This document shows, piece after piece, positions 1 through 6,176 of a stretch of DNA of 10,834 nucleotides (position 1 is its first letter; each line of letters starts with the position of its first letter). The stretch spans positions 1 to 10,834 of the forward strand of contig CADEEU010000092.1 of assembly GCA_902826385.1 (NCBI GenBank). Reading direction: 5' to 3'. The position numbers and the translations under genes were made by a program. This stretch comes from an uncultured Acidobacteriota bacterium (lineage in GTDB: Bacteria > Acidobacteriota > Blastocatellia > Pyrinomonadales > Pyrinomonadaceae). The notes below the pieces were generated by a model, which was not told the origin of the DNA, did not search any database, and saw only the letters and a list, made by a program, of their open reading frames with translations.

Positions 1-103
1 TAAAATCGAAAACACTCGGCCTAGGAAATAAAAGACTTGGTGGAATTCAAAGGAATTGTCGCTTCACCATGGACGAAGCCAAAACGAGCAATCCGTCCTG
101 CCG

Positions 104-140
104 AAAAATTGGCCGACGGCAAGAAAACTGGGCGGTCGGC
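104..140 (-). terminator. possible weak intrinsic terminator after the CoA-binding gene
   Basis: Read on the minus strand, a 6-bp stem (GCCGAC at 140-135 with GTCGGC at 117-112) encloses a 17-nt loop and is followed by CAATTTTT. It lies about 30 nt past the stop codon of the minus-strand CoA-binding gene, where a terminator is expected. The stem is short and the loop long, so this is only a candidate. The rest of 1-169 shows nothing I can support. Confidence 0.25.
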
Positions 141-169
141 TAAGAAACCAGCTGGGACACGCCGCTCGG

Positions 170-622
170 TCAAGGGGCCGCGGAACGCATCAGCGTCCGG
201 TGCTCGACCATCAGGCAAAGGTCCTGGACGACCTTGATCCCTTCGCGGGCCAGCCTCTCGGCCGTTTCATCGTCAGTTATCCCAAGCTGAAGCCAAACCG
301 AGCTCGGTTTTTTGCGAAGAAGGTCGATCAGATGTCTGTGTACATCAGGCGACCGGCGAAATACATTCACCATGTCGATCTCACCCGGAATTTCGGCCAA
401 CGACCGGTGTACCGGTTCGCCTAAAATCTCCGTTACCTCAGGATAGTAGACGGGCACGGGCACGATCTCCTATCCCGCGTCCGACATGTACTTCGGAACA
501 TAGAACGCGGGCTGAGTCGCGTGCGATTCAGGTTTGATTCCGAGCACGGCTATCCGCCTTGTCTCGATCAGGAGTTCACGCACCTGCTCGTCCGTATGCA
601 AGATGTTCGCTCGCCAATCCAT
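170..622 (-). pseudogene. CoA-binding protein (YccU-type Rossmann fold), broken by an in-frame amber stop
   Basis: Read from the ATG at 622-620, the frame encodes 50 residues containing RRIAVLGIKPESHATQPAFY, the start of a CoA_binding Rossmann domain. It then meets TAG at 472-470. With no frame change it continues for 99 residues (PVPVYYPEVTEILGEP, VNVFRRSPDV, VWLQLGITDDE, VVQDLCLMVEH) to TGA at 172-170. The total of about 150 codons fits the family length. The stop falls where relatives usually have Tyr in a GY(E/R)(I/V)xPV context, so one base change (TAC or TAT to TAG) explains the break. A restart at GTG 463 would give 97 residues lacking the nucleotide-binding half. Proteins of this family bind CoA or a similar nucleotide in the cytoplasm; their role is poorly defined. 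The gene diverges from the acyl-CoA dehydrogenase gene, with about 100 nt between them. It is either a recent pseudogene or a sequencing error. Confidence 0.8.
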
Positions 623-670
623 CCTAACCAATTTTACCTGACAATCGAGATCGGCCAAAGCACACTGACA

Positions 671-699
671 TTGCCAATTTGTTTGTATTATGCTAATAT
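671..699 (+). promoter_or_regulatory. sigma-70-like extended -10 promoter of the acyl-CoA dehydrogenase gene
   Basis: TTGCCA at 671-676 is separated by 17 nt from TAATAT at 694-699. TG at 691-692 makes it an extended -10. An overlapping TATAAT (697-702) gives an alternative with a 20-nt spacer. The start would be near 706, leaving a leader of about 17 nt with no Shine-Dalgarno sequence before the ATG at 723. The surroundings are the most AT-rich stretch near the gene. Confidence 0.6.
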
Positions 700-722
700 A
701 ATATTTTGTTATACATCTTTCT

Positions 723-1865
723 ATGGACTTTGAACTTAACGAAGAACAGCAACAGATCAAATACAGCATTCGCGAATTTGCCGAAAGCGAGATACGCCCG
801 CGCGTGATGGAGTGGGATGAGGCTCAGCACTTCCCTGTCGAGCTACGTCCCAAGCTTGCCGAGCTTGGTTTACTTGGCGTTCTTTTTCCTGAAAAATACG
901 GCGGAGCGGGCATGGGCTATGTCGAGTACGCGACCATTATCGAAGAAATCGGCCGCGTCTGCGGGTCGGTCGGGCTTTCTGTCGCGGCTCATAACTCTCT
1001 GTGCTCCAATCACATATACATGTTCGGGAGCGAAGTGCAGAAACAGAAATATCTGGTCCCGCTTGCACAAGGCGAATCGTTCGGAGCATGGGGATTGACC
1101 GAATCTCAGGCCGGCTCGGACGCTTCGGGCACGCGGACAAATGCCGTCCGCTCGAACGGCGGTTGGAAAGTCAACGGATCGAAGAATTTCATCACTCACG
1201 CGATCGCATGTCATACGTTGGTGGCCGTAGCGGTTACCGATAAGGAAAAAGGCAACCGCGGCATCTCGGCGTTTATTTTCGATAAATCGATGGAGGGCTT
1301 CCGGTCCGACAAAAAAGAAAACAAGCTCGGAATGCGGGCGTCGGAAACTGCCTCGGTCGTGTTCGAGGATTGTTACGTGCCGGACGAAAACAGGCTCGGC
1401 AACGAGGGCGAAGGATTTCAGCAGGCGATGCAGGTGCTGGATGGCGGTCGTATTTCGATTGCTGCGTTGTCCGTCGGCATTGCTCAGGGTGCGTACGAAG
1501 CGGCGGTCAAATATGCGAAAGAGCGGCAGCAATTCGGGCGTCCGATCTCCGAATTTCAGGCGATACAATTCAAGCTCGCCGACATGGCTACGCAGATCGA
1601 ATGCTCGCGGCTTTTGACGCTGCAGGCTGCCGCGACAAAGGACGCAGGCAAGCCTGTGACTCAAAAATCCGCGATGGCAAAGCTTTATGCATCTGAAACC
1701 GCGGTTCGTGTATCAGAGGAATCGGTCCAGATCCACGGCGGTTATGGCTATACAAAAGATTACCCGGCAGAAAAATACTGGCGCGATTCAAAGCTCTGCA
1801 CCATCGGCGAGGGCACAAGCGAAATACAGCGAATGGTGATCGCGAAAAATCTGCTAAAGGCGTAA
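723..1865 (+). CDS. acyl-CoA dehydrogenase (short-chain/butyryl-CoA type)
   Basis: This 380-residue FAD flavoprotein should catalyse alpha,beta-dehydrogenation of an acyl-CoA, passing electrons to electron-transfer flavoprotein. It has the three ACAD parts. An N-terminal helical domain covers about 1-115 and includes YGGAGMGYVEYATIIEEIGR. The mid beta domain opens with GAWGLTESQAGSD (121-133). The C-terminal helical domain contains ERQQFGRPISEFQAIQFKLADM and HGGYGYTKDYPAEKYWRD. Glu363 in IGEGTSEIQR sits at the catalytic-base position of short- and medium-chain enzymes. Isovaleryl-CoA dehydrogenases lack Glu there, which argues against that specificity. The length is normal and all signature regions are intact. 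No SD precedes the ATG, and the leader is predicted to be short. The nearby meaB and methylmalonyl-CoA epimerase suggest a role in branched-chain or short-chain acyl-CoA catabolism, but chain length cannot be read from the sequence. Confidence 0.95.
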   Translation: MDFELNEEQQQIKYSIREFAESEIRPRVMEWDEAQHFPVELRPKLAELGLLGVLFPEKYGGAGMGYVEYATIIEEIGRVCGSVGLSVAAHNSLCSNHIYMFGSEVQKQKYLVPLAQGESFGAWGLTESQAGSDASGTRTNAVRSNGGWKVNGSKNFITHAIACHTLVAVAVTDKEKGNRGISAFIFDKSMEGFRSDKKENKLGMRASETASVVFEDCYVPDENRLGNEGEGFQQAMQVLDGGRISIAALSVGIAQGAYEAAVKYAKERQQFGRPISEFQAIQFKLADMATQIECSRLLTLQAAATKDAGKPVTQKSAMAKLYASETAVRVSEESVQIHGGYGYTKDYPAEKYWRDSKLCTIGEGTSEIQRMVIAKNLLKA

Positions 1866-1895
1866 AAGTGCGCCTAACAAGTATTCGAGCACTGA

Positions 1896-1914
1896 GCCCT
1901 GCTTACGCGCGGGC
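1896..1914. repeat. single REP-like bulged hairpin
   Basis: GCCC(T)GC at 1896-1902 pairs with GCGGGC at 1909-1914 around a TTACGC loop, with one bulged T. It lies 30 nt after the acyl-CoA dehydrogenase stop. A GC stem with a small irregularity resembles the paired palindromes elsewhere in the window, but no second arm is visible here. It has no T-run, so it is not a typical intrinsic terminator. Confidence 0.4.
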
Positions 1915-1935
1915 GGCCTACGCACTGTCGTTTCA

Positions 1936-1966
1936 CGTTGCATCTCTGCAACGCCTGCGCTATTAT
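1936..1966 (+). promoter_or_regulatory. candidate promoter and overlapping hairpin upstream of the DinB-type gene
   Basis: TTGCAT (1938-1943) and TATTAT (1961-1966) are separated by exactly 17 nt and lie 36 nt before the start codon. The -35 element is inside a perfect 7-bp hairpin (CGTTGCA 1936-1942, loop TCTC, TGCAACG 1947-1953). That hairpin could be an operator or a leftover terminator stem. The promoter is supported by spacing and match only. Confidence 0.4.
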
Positions 1967-2001
1967 TCTCGTCCAATAAAGATTTAAGGAGAGTTGACTT
2001 T

Positions 2002-2529
2002 ATGAGCACAGCATCAGCAGTTAGTTCGAACAATATCGCATCGGCATTGATTGCCGAAATGGAACAGGAAGCAAAGGTTGCCCGGACGTGTTTGGAGCGC
2101 ATACCGGCCGATAAATTCGATTGGAAACCGCACGAAAAATCTATGACTTTCGGAAAGCTGGCCGTTCATATTGCGGAGATGTTTAATTGGACCGCCGTGA
2201 CGCTTCAGCAGCCGGAGCTGGATTTTTCAAAATTCGACTATAAGCCGGTTGAACCAGCGACGACCGAAGAACTTGTCGAATATCTTGACAAGAGCGTCGC
2301 CGAGGCGATCGACGTCCTGCGAAACACAACAGACGACGTATTCATGGAAAACTGGACCATGCGAAATGGCGAAACGGTTTATTTCACCTTGCCGAAGGTG
2401 GCCGTCATGCGTTCGTTCGTGATGAACCACATCGTCCATCACCGCGGTCAGCTTTCGGTTTATTTGAGACTGAACGACATTGCGGTTCCATCCATATACG
2501 GGCCATCAGCAGACGAAGGGCAGATGTAA
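2002..2529 (+). CDS. DinB/YfiT-family four-helix metal-binding protein
   Basis: This 175-residue soluble protein matches the DinB/YfiT-like fold, a four-helix bundle with a three-histidine metal site. His56 (LAVHIAEMFNW) is the first ligand. His143 and His147 in MNHIVHHRGQLSVYLRLNDI form the HxxxH pair near the C-terminus. That motif, followed by RGQL.VYLRL and a closing PSIYGPS, is typical of the family. Members include thiol transferases using bacillithiol or mycothiol and many uncharacterised proteins; the substrate cannot be told here. AAGGAG (1986-1991) sits 10 nt before the ATG and fixes the start. The gene appears monocistronic, between a candidate promoter and the strong terminator at 2550-2578. 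Confidence 0.88.
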   Translation: MSTASAVSSNNIASALIAEMEQEAKVARTCLERIPADKFDWKPHEKSMTFGKLAVHIAEMFNWTAVTLQQPELDFSKFDYKPVEPATTEELVEYLDKSVAEAIDVLRNTTDDVFMENWTMRNGETVYFTLPKVAVMRSFVMNHIVHHRGQLSVYLRLNDIAVPSIYGPSADEGQM

Positions 2530-2549
2530 AAGATGAACCGGTAAAAAGT

Positions 2550-2578
2550 AAAAAGGCGGGCTAATGGCTCGCCTTTTT
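2550..2578 (+). terminator. strong intrinsic terminator after the DinB-type gene
   Basis: AAAAAGGCGGGC (2550-2561) pairs with GCTCGCCTTTTT (2567-2578) in a 12-bp stem with one G-T wobble and a 5-nt TAATG loop. The 3' arm ends in five T. The A-run on the 5' side could also let it work on the other strand. It separates the DinB unit from hicBA. Confidence 0.88.
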
Positions 2579-2580
2579 GA

Positions 2581-2609
2581 TTGAAATTGCCCGAAATCAT
2601 GAATAATGT
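2581..2609 (+). promoter_or_regulatory. possible hicBA promoter
   Basis: TTGAAA (2581-2586) lies 17 nt before TAATGT (2604-2609), just after the terminator and before hicB. The -10 match is poor; AATAAT at 2602-2607 is an alternative with a 15-nt spacer. A promoter is expected in this gap because the terminator closes the upstream unit. A start near 2616 would exclude the upstream in-frame ATG at 2599 as the hicB start. Confidence 0.3.
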
Positions 2610-2631
2610 GAGAATATTAGGCAGAAACAAA

Positions 2632-2865
2632 ATGTCAGAAATTCGATTAACAGCAATCTACGAGAAGGCTCAAGAAGGAGGCTACATCGGCTACGTAGCC
2701 GAACTCCCCGGGGCTAATACTCAGGGCGAAACCCTGGAAGAGACCCGCGAGAATCTAAAAGAAGCAGTGACCCTGCTGCTGGAATGCTACCGTGAGGACG
2801 CGGAAGATCGATTCGAGAAAGCCGCCGATGCAACGAAGGAGGAATTGGTCCTCCAGGCCGCCTAA
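2632..2865 (+). CDS. hicB: HicB-family antitoxin (short form)
   Basis: This 77-residue protein is the HicB-like (UPF0150) fold: IRLTAIYEKAQEGGYIGYVAELPGANTQGETLEETRENLKEAVTLLLE. It has the strand-turn GGYxGYVxELPGxxTQGETLEE motif of partly degraded RNase-H-like folds. It should bind and neutralise the HicA mRNA-cleaving toxin encoded 2 nt downstream. After residue 52 only a charged helical tail remains (ECYREDAEDRFEKAAD). I see no ribbon-helix-helix or HTH segment, so DNA-binding autoregulation by this subunit is doubtful. The start at ATG 2632 matches family N-termini. Upstream in-frame starts (ATG 2599, TTG 2581) would add non-conserved residues over the promoter region. The SD is weak (TTAGG, 2617-2621). 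Antitoxin-first is the reverse of the E. coli hicAB order. Confidence 0.9.
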   Translation: MSEIRLTAIYEKAQEGGYIGYVAELPGANTQGETLEETRENLKEAVTLLLECYREDAEDRFEKAADATKEELVLQAA

Positions 2866-2867
2866 GG

Positions 2868-3053
2868 ATGAAGCGAAGAGATTTGATCAAACACCTTGAA
2901 GAGCAAGGATGTTTTCTTCGTCGTGAAGGCGGTAACCACACTATTTACAGGAATTCCAAAAACGGAATCATGACCTCCGTTCCCCGCCATCGTGAAATCA
3001 AAGAAAATCTTGTGCGAAAGATTTGCAATGATCTCGGCATTCCGCGACCGTAA
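2868..3053 (+). CDS. hicA: HicA-family mRNA interferase toxin
   Basis: This 61-residue basic protein has the HicA double-stranded-RNA-binding-like fold. MKRRDLIKHLEEQGCFLRRE is the first helix-strand pair. GGNHTIYRN carries His24, the family's catalytic histidine. IMTSVPRHREIKENLVRKICNDLGI is the closing strand and helix. The residues expected for activity are present and the length is normal, so the toxin looks functional. HicA proteins cleave mRNA in a translation-independent way and are held by HicB. The ATG lies 2 nt after the hicB stop, and AAGG at the end of hicB may act as SD, suggesting translational coupling. The meaB start is 9 nt after its stop with no visible promoter between, so the toxin-antitoxin promoter may also drive meaB. 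Confidence 0.92.
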   Translation: MKRRDLIKHLEEQGCFLRREGGNHTIYRNSKNGIMTSVPRHREIKENLVRKICNDLGIPRP

Positions 3054-3062
3054 CACCCCGTA

Positions 3063-3992
3063 ATGATCGTTATTGAAAAACTCTTTTCCGGCGATCCGCG
3101 AACTATTGCCCGTGCCATCTCTCAGGTCGAGAATTATTCGCCCCACGCGGCGGAGTTGATGAAAGCGGTGTTCCCGCGGACCGGAAAGGCATTGATCATA
3201 GGCATAACAGGCGCGCCCGGAGCCGGAAAATCTTCGCTGGTGGACAAGCTGGCCCTGCATTACAAGGACGCCGGAAAACGCGTCGGAATTATCTGCGTCG
3301 ATCCATCCAGCCCGTTTTCGGGAGGTGCAATTTTAGGCGACCGCATTCGAATGGCGACGCTTGGGCTGGATAAGAACGTGTTTATACGGTCGATGGCGAC
3401 GCGCGGAAACTTAGGTGGCTTGTCGCGGGCTACGGTCGATGCGGTCGCGATACTCGACGCGGCGGGTTTTGACATTGTCATCGTAGAAACGGTTGGCGTC
3501 GGGCAGGACGAGGTCGAAATCGTAAAAGCGGCCGATGTGTCGGTGGTCGTGCTGGTGCCCGGAATGGGCGACGACATTCAGGCGATCAAGGCCGGAATAA
3601 TGGAGATCGGCGACGTTTTCGTGATCAACAAAGCCGACCGCGAAGGTGTTTTAAGGACGCAGAAAGAGCTTGATGCCCTGCTTTCCCTCGCTCACCGCCC
3701 CGACATGTGGCAGCCGCCGATCGTTAAAACAATCGCGACCGAAAGCAAAGGCATCGGCGATCTTGCCGTGGCTATCGAAAGCTATAACGATTTTCAAAAA
3801 CAGGGCGACGCCGCAATTTCGCGCAAACAGGCGATAGCAAAGTGGCGTTTGCTGGAATTGCTGCAGGAAAGATTGTTGAGTGAACTTCTTGCCCGGAACG
3901 GTACGGGTGAACGCCTCGATAAGCTCGTAACGCAAATCGCGCAAAGGACTAAAGACCCGTATTCGGCGGTGGAAGAACTCGTCTCAAAATAA
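3063..3992 (+). CDS. meaB: methylmalonyl-CoA mutase-associated GTPase MeaB (ArgK/YgfD family)
   Basis: This 309-residue cytoplasmic G3E-class P-loop GTPase protects B12-dependent methylmalonyl-CoA mutase and gates cofactor loading. Walker A is GAPGAGKS at 50-57. The family's switch segment VDPSSPFSGGAILGDRIRM starts near 79. RSMATRGNLGGLS is at 109-121. ETVGVGQDEVEI (from 142) is the diagnostic switch II-like motif of MeaB/ArgK. NKAD (189-192) is the base-recognition motif. The C-terminal helical dimerisation region ends in RTKDPYSAVEELV. The length is typical and all motifs are intact. No good SD precedes the ATG, so translation may depend on hicA upstream. Methylmalonyl-CoA epimerase follows after a 107-nt gap holding a palindromic repeat. 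Older names (ArgK, arginine kinase) are misleading. Confidence 0.96.
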   Translation: MIVIEKLFSGDPRTIARAISQVENYSPHAAELMKAVFPRTGKALIIGITGAPGAGKSSLVDKLALHYKDAGKRVGIICVDPSSPFSGGAILGDRIRMATLGLDKNVFIRSMATRGNLGGLSRATVDAVAILDAAGFDIVIVETVGVGQDEVEIVKAADVSVVVLVPGMGDDIQAIKAGIMEIGDVFVINKADREGVLRTQKELDALLSLAHRPDMWQPPIVKTIATESKGIGDLAVAIESYNDFQKQGDAAISRKQAIAKWRLLELLQERLLSELLARNGTGERLDKLVTQIAQRTKDPYSAVEELVSK

Positions 3993-3993
3993 A

Positions 3994-4083
3994 ACAGGCT
4001 TTCCAACCTGCTCTATCGAGCATATTTGGATTCCTTTCATCGCCTGAGCTTGTAGCTGCGGACGGAGCGACTGGAAAGCCTGT
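3994..4083. repeat. paired REP/BIME-like inverted element between meaB and the epimerase gene
   Basis: ACAGGCTTTCCA (3994-4005) is repeated exactly in inverted form as TGGAAAGCCTGT (4072-4083), 66 nt apart. The left arm can form its own imperfect hairpin with CCTG at 4006-4009, and GCTC/GAGC (4010-4013, 4018-4021) adds a small inner hairpin. The element begins 2 nt after the meaB stop and ends 16 nt before the epimerase start. It fills the gap and has no open frame. The layout matches REP pairs (BIMEs); mobility or a role in mRNA stability is inference. Confidence 0.65.
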
Positions 4084-4099
4084 CGTACCTTGAAGAAAT

Positions 4100-4513
4100 A
4101 TGAAAATCAATCACCTGGGCATCGCAACAAAAGGCATCGACGAAGCCCTTAGATTCTGGAGGGACGCCCTTGGATTGGAGAACGTTCACACCGAAGTAGT
4201 AGAGGACCAAAAGGTTCGCGTCGCGATGCTTCCGTTGGGCGAAAGCCGGATCGAACTTTTAGAGCCAACCAGCGAGGACTCGCCGATATCAAAGTTTCTG
4301 GAAAAACGAGGTGGAGGCATACACCATATTGCTGTCGACGTAGAGGACATCGAGCAGGCCCTGCAAAAGCTTAAAGACCGGGGCATGCGTTTGATCGATG
4401 AAACTCCACGGATCGGGGCCGAAGGATGTCTTGTAGCGTTCGTGCATCCAAGCTCGGCAAACGGCGTGCTGCTTGAACTTGTACAGCAAATACCGTCCGA
4501 AAAGGCTATGTAA
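4100..4513 (+). CDS. mce: methylmalonyl-CoA epimerase
   Basis: This 137-residue VOC-fold metalloenzyme interconverts (2S)- and (2R)-methylmalonyl-CoA, feeding the mutase that MeaB serves. The two beta-alpha-beta-beta-beta modules are visible. The first opens with INHLGIATKGIDEALRFWRD (His5) and closes with ESRIELLEP (Glu52). The second opens with GGGIHHIAVDVEDIEQAL (His76) and closes with SSANGVLLELVQ (Glu126). His5, His76 and Glu126 are the expected divalent-metal ligands and the acidic residues supply the acid/base chemistry. FVHPSSANGVLLEL is typical of epimerases. The length is normal. The SD is poor (GAAGAA directly before the ATG). Pairing with meaB is a common arrangement, which strengthens both calls; another VOC enzyme is unlikely. 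Confidence 0.93.
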   Translation: MKINHLGIATKGIDEALRFWRDALGLENVHTEVVEDQKVRVAMLPLGESRIELLEPTSEDSPISKFLEKRGGGIHHIAVDVEDIEQALQKLKDRGMRLIDETPRIGAEGCLVAFVHPSSANGVLLELVQQIPSEKAM

Positions 4514-4610
4514 AGGCGAAAAGTCGTGGTATTATGCTCGTTTGGCATTTTCACGAATAGTCTAAGTATTGCCACCACACAACTTATATCTGTAAGCGAG
4601 GAACGAGAAA

Positions 4611-6077
4611 TTGAGCAATTTAACAAAAGGTCTGATTCTATTATTGGTCATCCTGGGCATAGGCGCCGGTTTGGTCGTTTGGAAAAACAAGGTCGGCGGC
4701 GGTCACGTATCGGCCGCGTCTTTTAACAGCATCACAAAAGAAGAGATCGAGTTGCTGCTTAGCGATCTTGCAAAGCAGAATCCGATGGCCCTGAAACGCT
4801 TCGAACAGGACCCGCAAATGAAAAAACAGCAGCTCGATAATCTGAAACAGCTGCTGGCATTTGCAAGTCAGGCCCAGAAAGACGGTCTTGCAAACGAGCC
4901 TAATAACCGCCAGGAACTGGATAACATTCGTGCCGAGGTTGCCGCGGTCAATTACGACAAAGAGATCAATAAAGACAAGGGCCCGATGCCTCCGTTCGGA
5001 TTTATTGGCGAGGAACAGATCAACGCTTTCTGGGGCCAGGGCCAGCCGCAGGAAAAGGGCTTCATGGCCTCGTTGAAAGACAAGGTCGGCCTTGGCGAAG
5101 AAGATCGCGAGCTCGCTTTTCAGAAGTTTCTCGATTCGAAAATGGCGATCTTGAAAGCGGGCAACCCCGCAATGCAGGACCGCGAGATCAGCGAGGAAGA
5201 ACGCACCCAGGCCCGTGATTTTTTTGCCAAGATCGAGATTTACGAAAAGGAATTTAACGATAAGGCAAGCGAACTTCCAAAAGAATTTGTCGAGAAAGTA
5301 AAGCTGCAGATCAAGCTTCAGCAGGCACAGTTCCTGGCTCGTTTGTATTCGGAGAAGCTTAACGACAAGGTCAAGGTTACCGATGAAGAGGTCGCCAAGT
5401 ACATTTCAGAGCATCCCGAATTAAGCAGCGGTGATAAACGGGCTAAAGCTGAAGAGATACTGAACCGTGCGAAATCCGGTGAAGATTTTGCAAAACTCGC
5501 CAATGAATTCACCGAAGATCCGGGAAACAAAGGAGCCAAGGACGAGCTCCAGGGCGGACTTTATAAAGACGTAACGAAAGGCCGCATGGTCAAACCGTTC
5601 GAAGAAGCCGCGTTGGCCCTCGAACCGGGACAGGTTTCGCCCAATTTGGTCGAATCGGACTTCGGTTATCACATCATCAAACTAGAGCGTAAAGGCGAAG
5701 GCAAAGACGCCGCCGGCCAGCCGACCGAAACCTACGACGCTCGACACATACTTTTCTCAACCAGCTACAAGGACCCGGCCGACCCCGAAGGACGTGAAAT
5801 GCCCGTAAAGGCATATGTCCGCAGCAAGCTGGAAGAAGAAAAGGAAAAGAAAGTGCTGGATGAGATCGTCGCCGCAAACAATGTCAGCGTTCCGGATGAT
5901 TTCAACGTTCCTCAGGTCTCTGAAGAGCAGATCCAGGAAATGATGAAAAAGCAGCAGATGCAACAGCAAATGCCGCCGATGAACCCGGAAGGAGCGGACC
6001 CGAACGGCCCACCGCCTCCTCCTGCGAAAAAAGAAGATCCGAAAGCAGGTTCAAAAGCTGAGCCGAAGAAAAAGTAG
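4611..6077 (+). CDS. membrane-anchored peptidyl-prolyl cis-trans isomerase (PpiC/parvulin, SurA-like)
   Basis: This 488-residue protein probably acts as a foldase for exported proteins. Residues 7-24 (GLILLLVILGIGAGLVVW) form one hydrophobic segment, read as a signal anchor. About 35-265 is a long charged helical SurA/PpiD-like chaperone region. The rotamase core runs from about 276 (KRAKAEEILNRAKSGEDFAK) through GGLY at 315-318 and VKPFEEAALALEPGQVS to FGYHIIKLE (351-359). The strand motif ARHILF, normally the start of a parvulin domain, lies instead after it at 377-382. A coiled, Gln/Met/Pro/Lys-rich tail (MMKKQQMQQQM, GPPPPPAKK) ends the protein. TTG at 4611 is chosen because GAGGAA (4598-4603) sits 7 nt before it and the membrane segment follows at once. 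There is no lipobox cysteine. Prolyl isomerase fold: sure; precise client: unknown. Confidence 0.88.
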   Translation: MSNLTKGLILLLVILGIGAGLVVWKNKVGGGHVSAASFNSITKEEIELLLSDLAKQNPMALKRFEQDPQMKKQQLDNLKQLLAFASQAQKDGLANEPNNRQELDNIRAEVAAVNYDKEINKDKGPMPPFGFIGEEQINAFWGQGQPQEKGFMASLKDKVGLGEEDRELAFQKFLDSKMAILKAGNPAMQDREISEEERTQARDFFAKIEIYEKEFNDKASELPKEFVEKVKLQIKLQQAQFLARLYSEKLNDKVKVTDEEVAKYISEHPELSSGDKRAKAEEILNRAKSGEDFAKLANEFTEDPGNKGAKDELQGGLYKDVTKGRMVKPFEEAALALEPGQVSPNLVESDFGYHIIKLERKGEGKDAAGQPTETYDARHILFSTSYKDPADPEGREMPVKAYVRSKLEEEKEKKVLDEIVAANNVSVPDDFNVPQVSEEQIQEMMKKQQMQQQMPPMNPEGADPNGPPPPPAKKEDPKAGSKAEPKKK

Positions 6078-6113
6078 TTTTAGTTTTAGCGAGTATTGTT
6101 GAGTGAAAATAAG

Positions 6114-6140
6114 CAAGGGACGATGTATGGTCGTCCCTTG
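6114..6140 (+). terminator. probable terminator after the prolyl isomerase gene
   Basis: CAAGGGACGA (6114-6123) and TCGTCCCTTG (6131-6140) form a perfect 10-bp stem with a 7-nt loop, 36 nt after the isomerase stop. The following bases (TGTATTTGGG) hold only a short T-run, so termination may be partial. Its position also argues against extending the mtnP start upstream. Confidence 0.6.
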
Positions 6141-6176
6141 TGTATTTGGGTTGATAAGTACGAACGTTTATTTCTC

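Noticed and set aside
21..218. Minus-strand frame at 218-21 as a frameshifted C-terminus of the CoA-binding gene
   Set aside because: The CoA-binding frame already ends with the usual VVQDxCxMVEH segment at normal length, so no extension is needed; this frame has no recognisable motif.
37..237. Plus-strand 66-residue Lys/Arg/Pro-rich frame starting at TTG 37
   Set aside because: It overlaps the 3' end of the minus-strand CoA-binding gene, has no SD, and its basic composition comes from reading that region antisense.
470..472. TAG read as an amino acid (recoding)
   Set aside because: Several intact genes here end with TAG in the normal place, so general recoding is unlikely; mutation or sequencing error is simpler.
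870..1664. 264-residue open frame antisense to the acyl-CoA dehydrogenase gene
   Set aside because: The opposite strand encodes a fully conserved enzyme; the antisense translation shows no domain and is a codon-bias shadow.
4514..4610. Promoter for the prolyl isomerase gene (TTGGCA 4542-4547 or TTGCCA 4569-4574)
   Set aside because: No -10 box of acceptable quality occurs at the right spacing for either; a promoter is likely here but cannot be placed.
6096..6176. 27-residue N-terminal extension of mtnP from TTG 6096
   Set aside because: It crosses the terminator-like hairpin at 6114-6140, has no family similarity, and the conserved fold starts right after Met at 6177.
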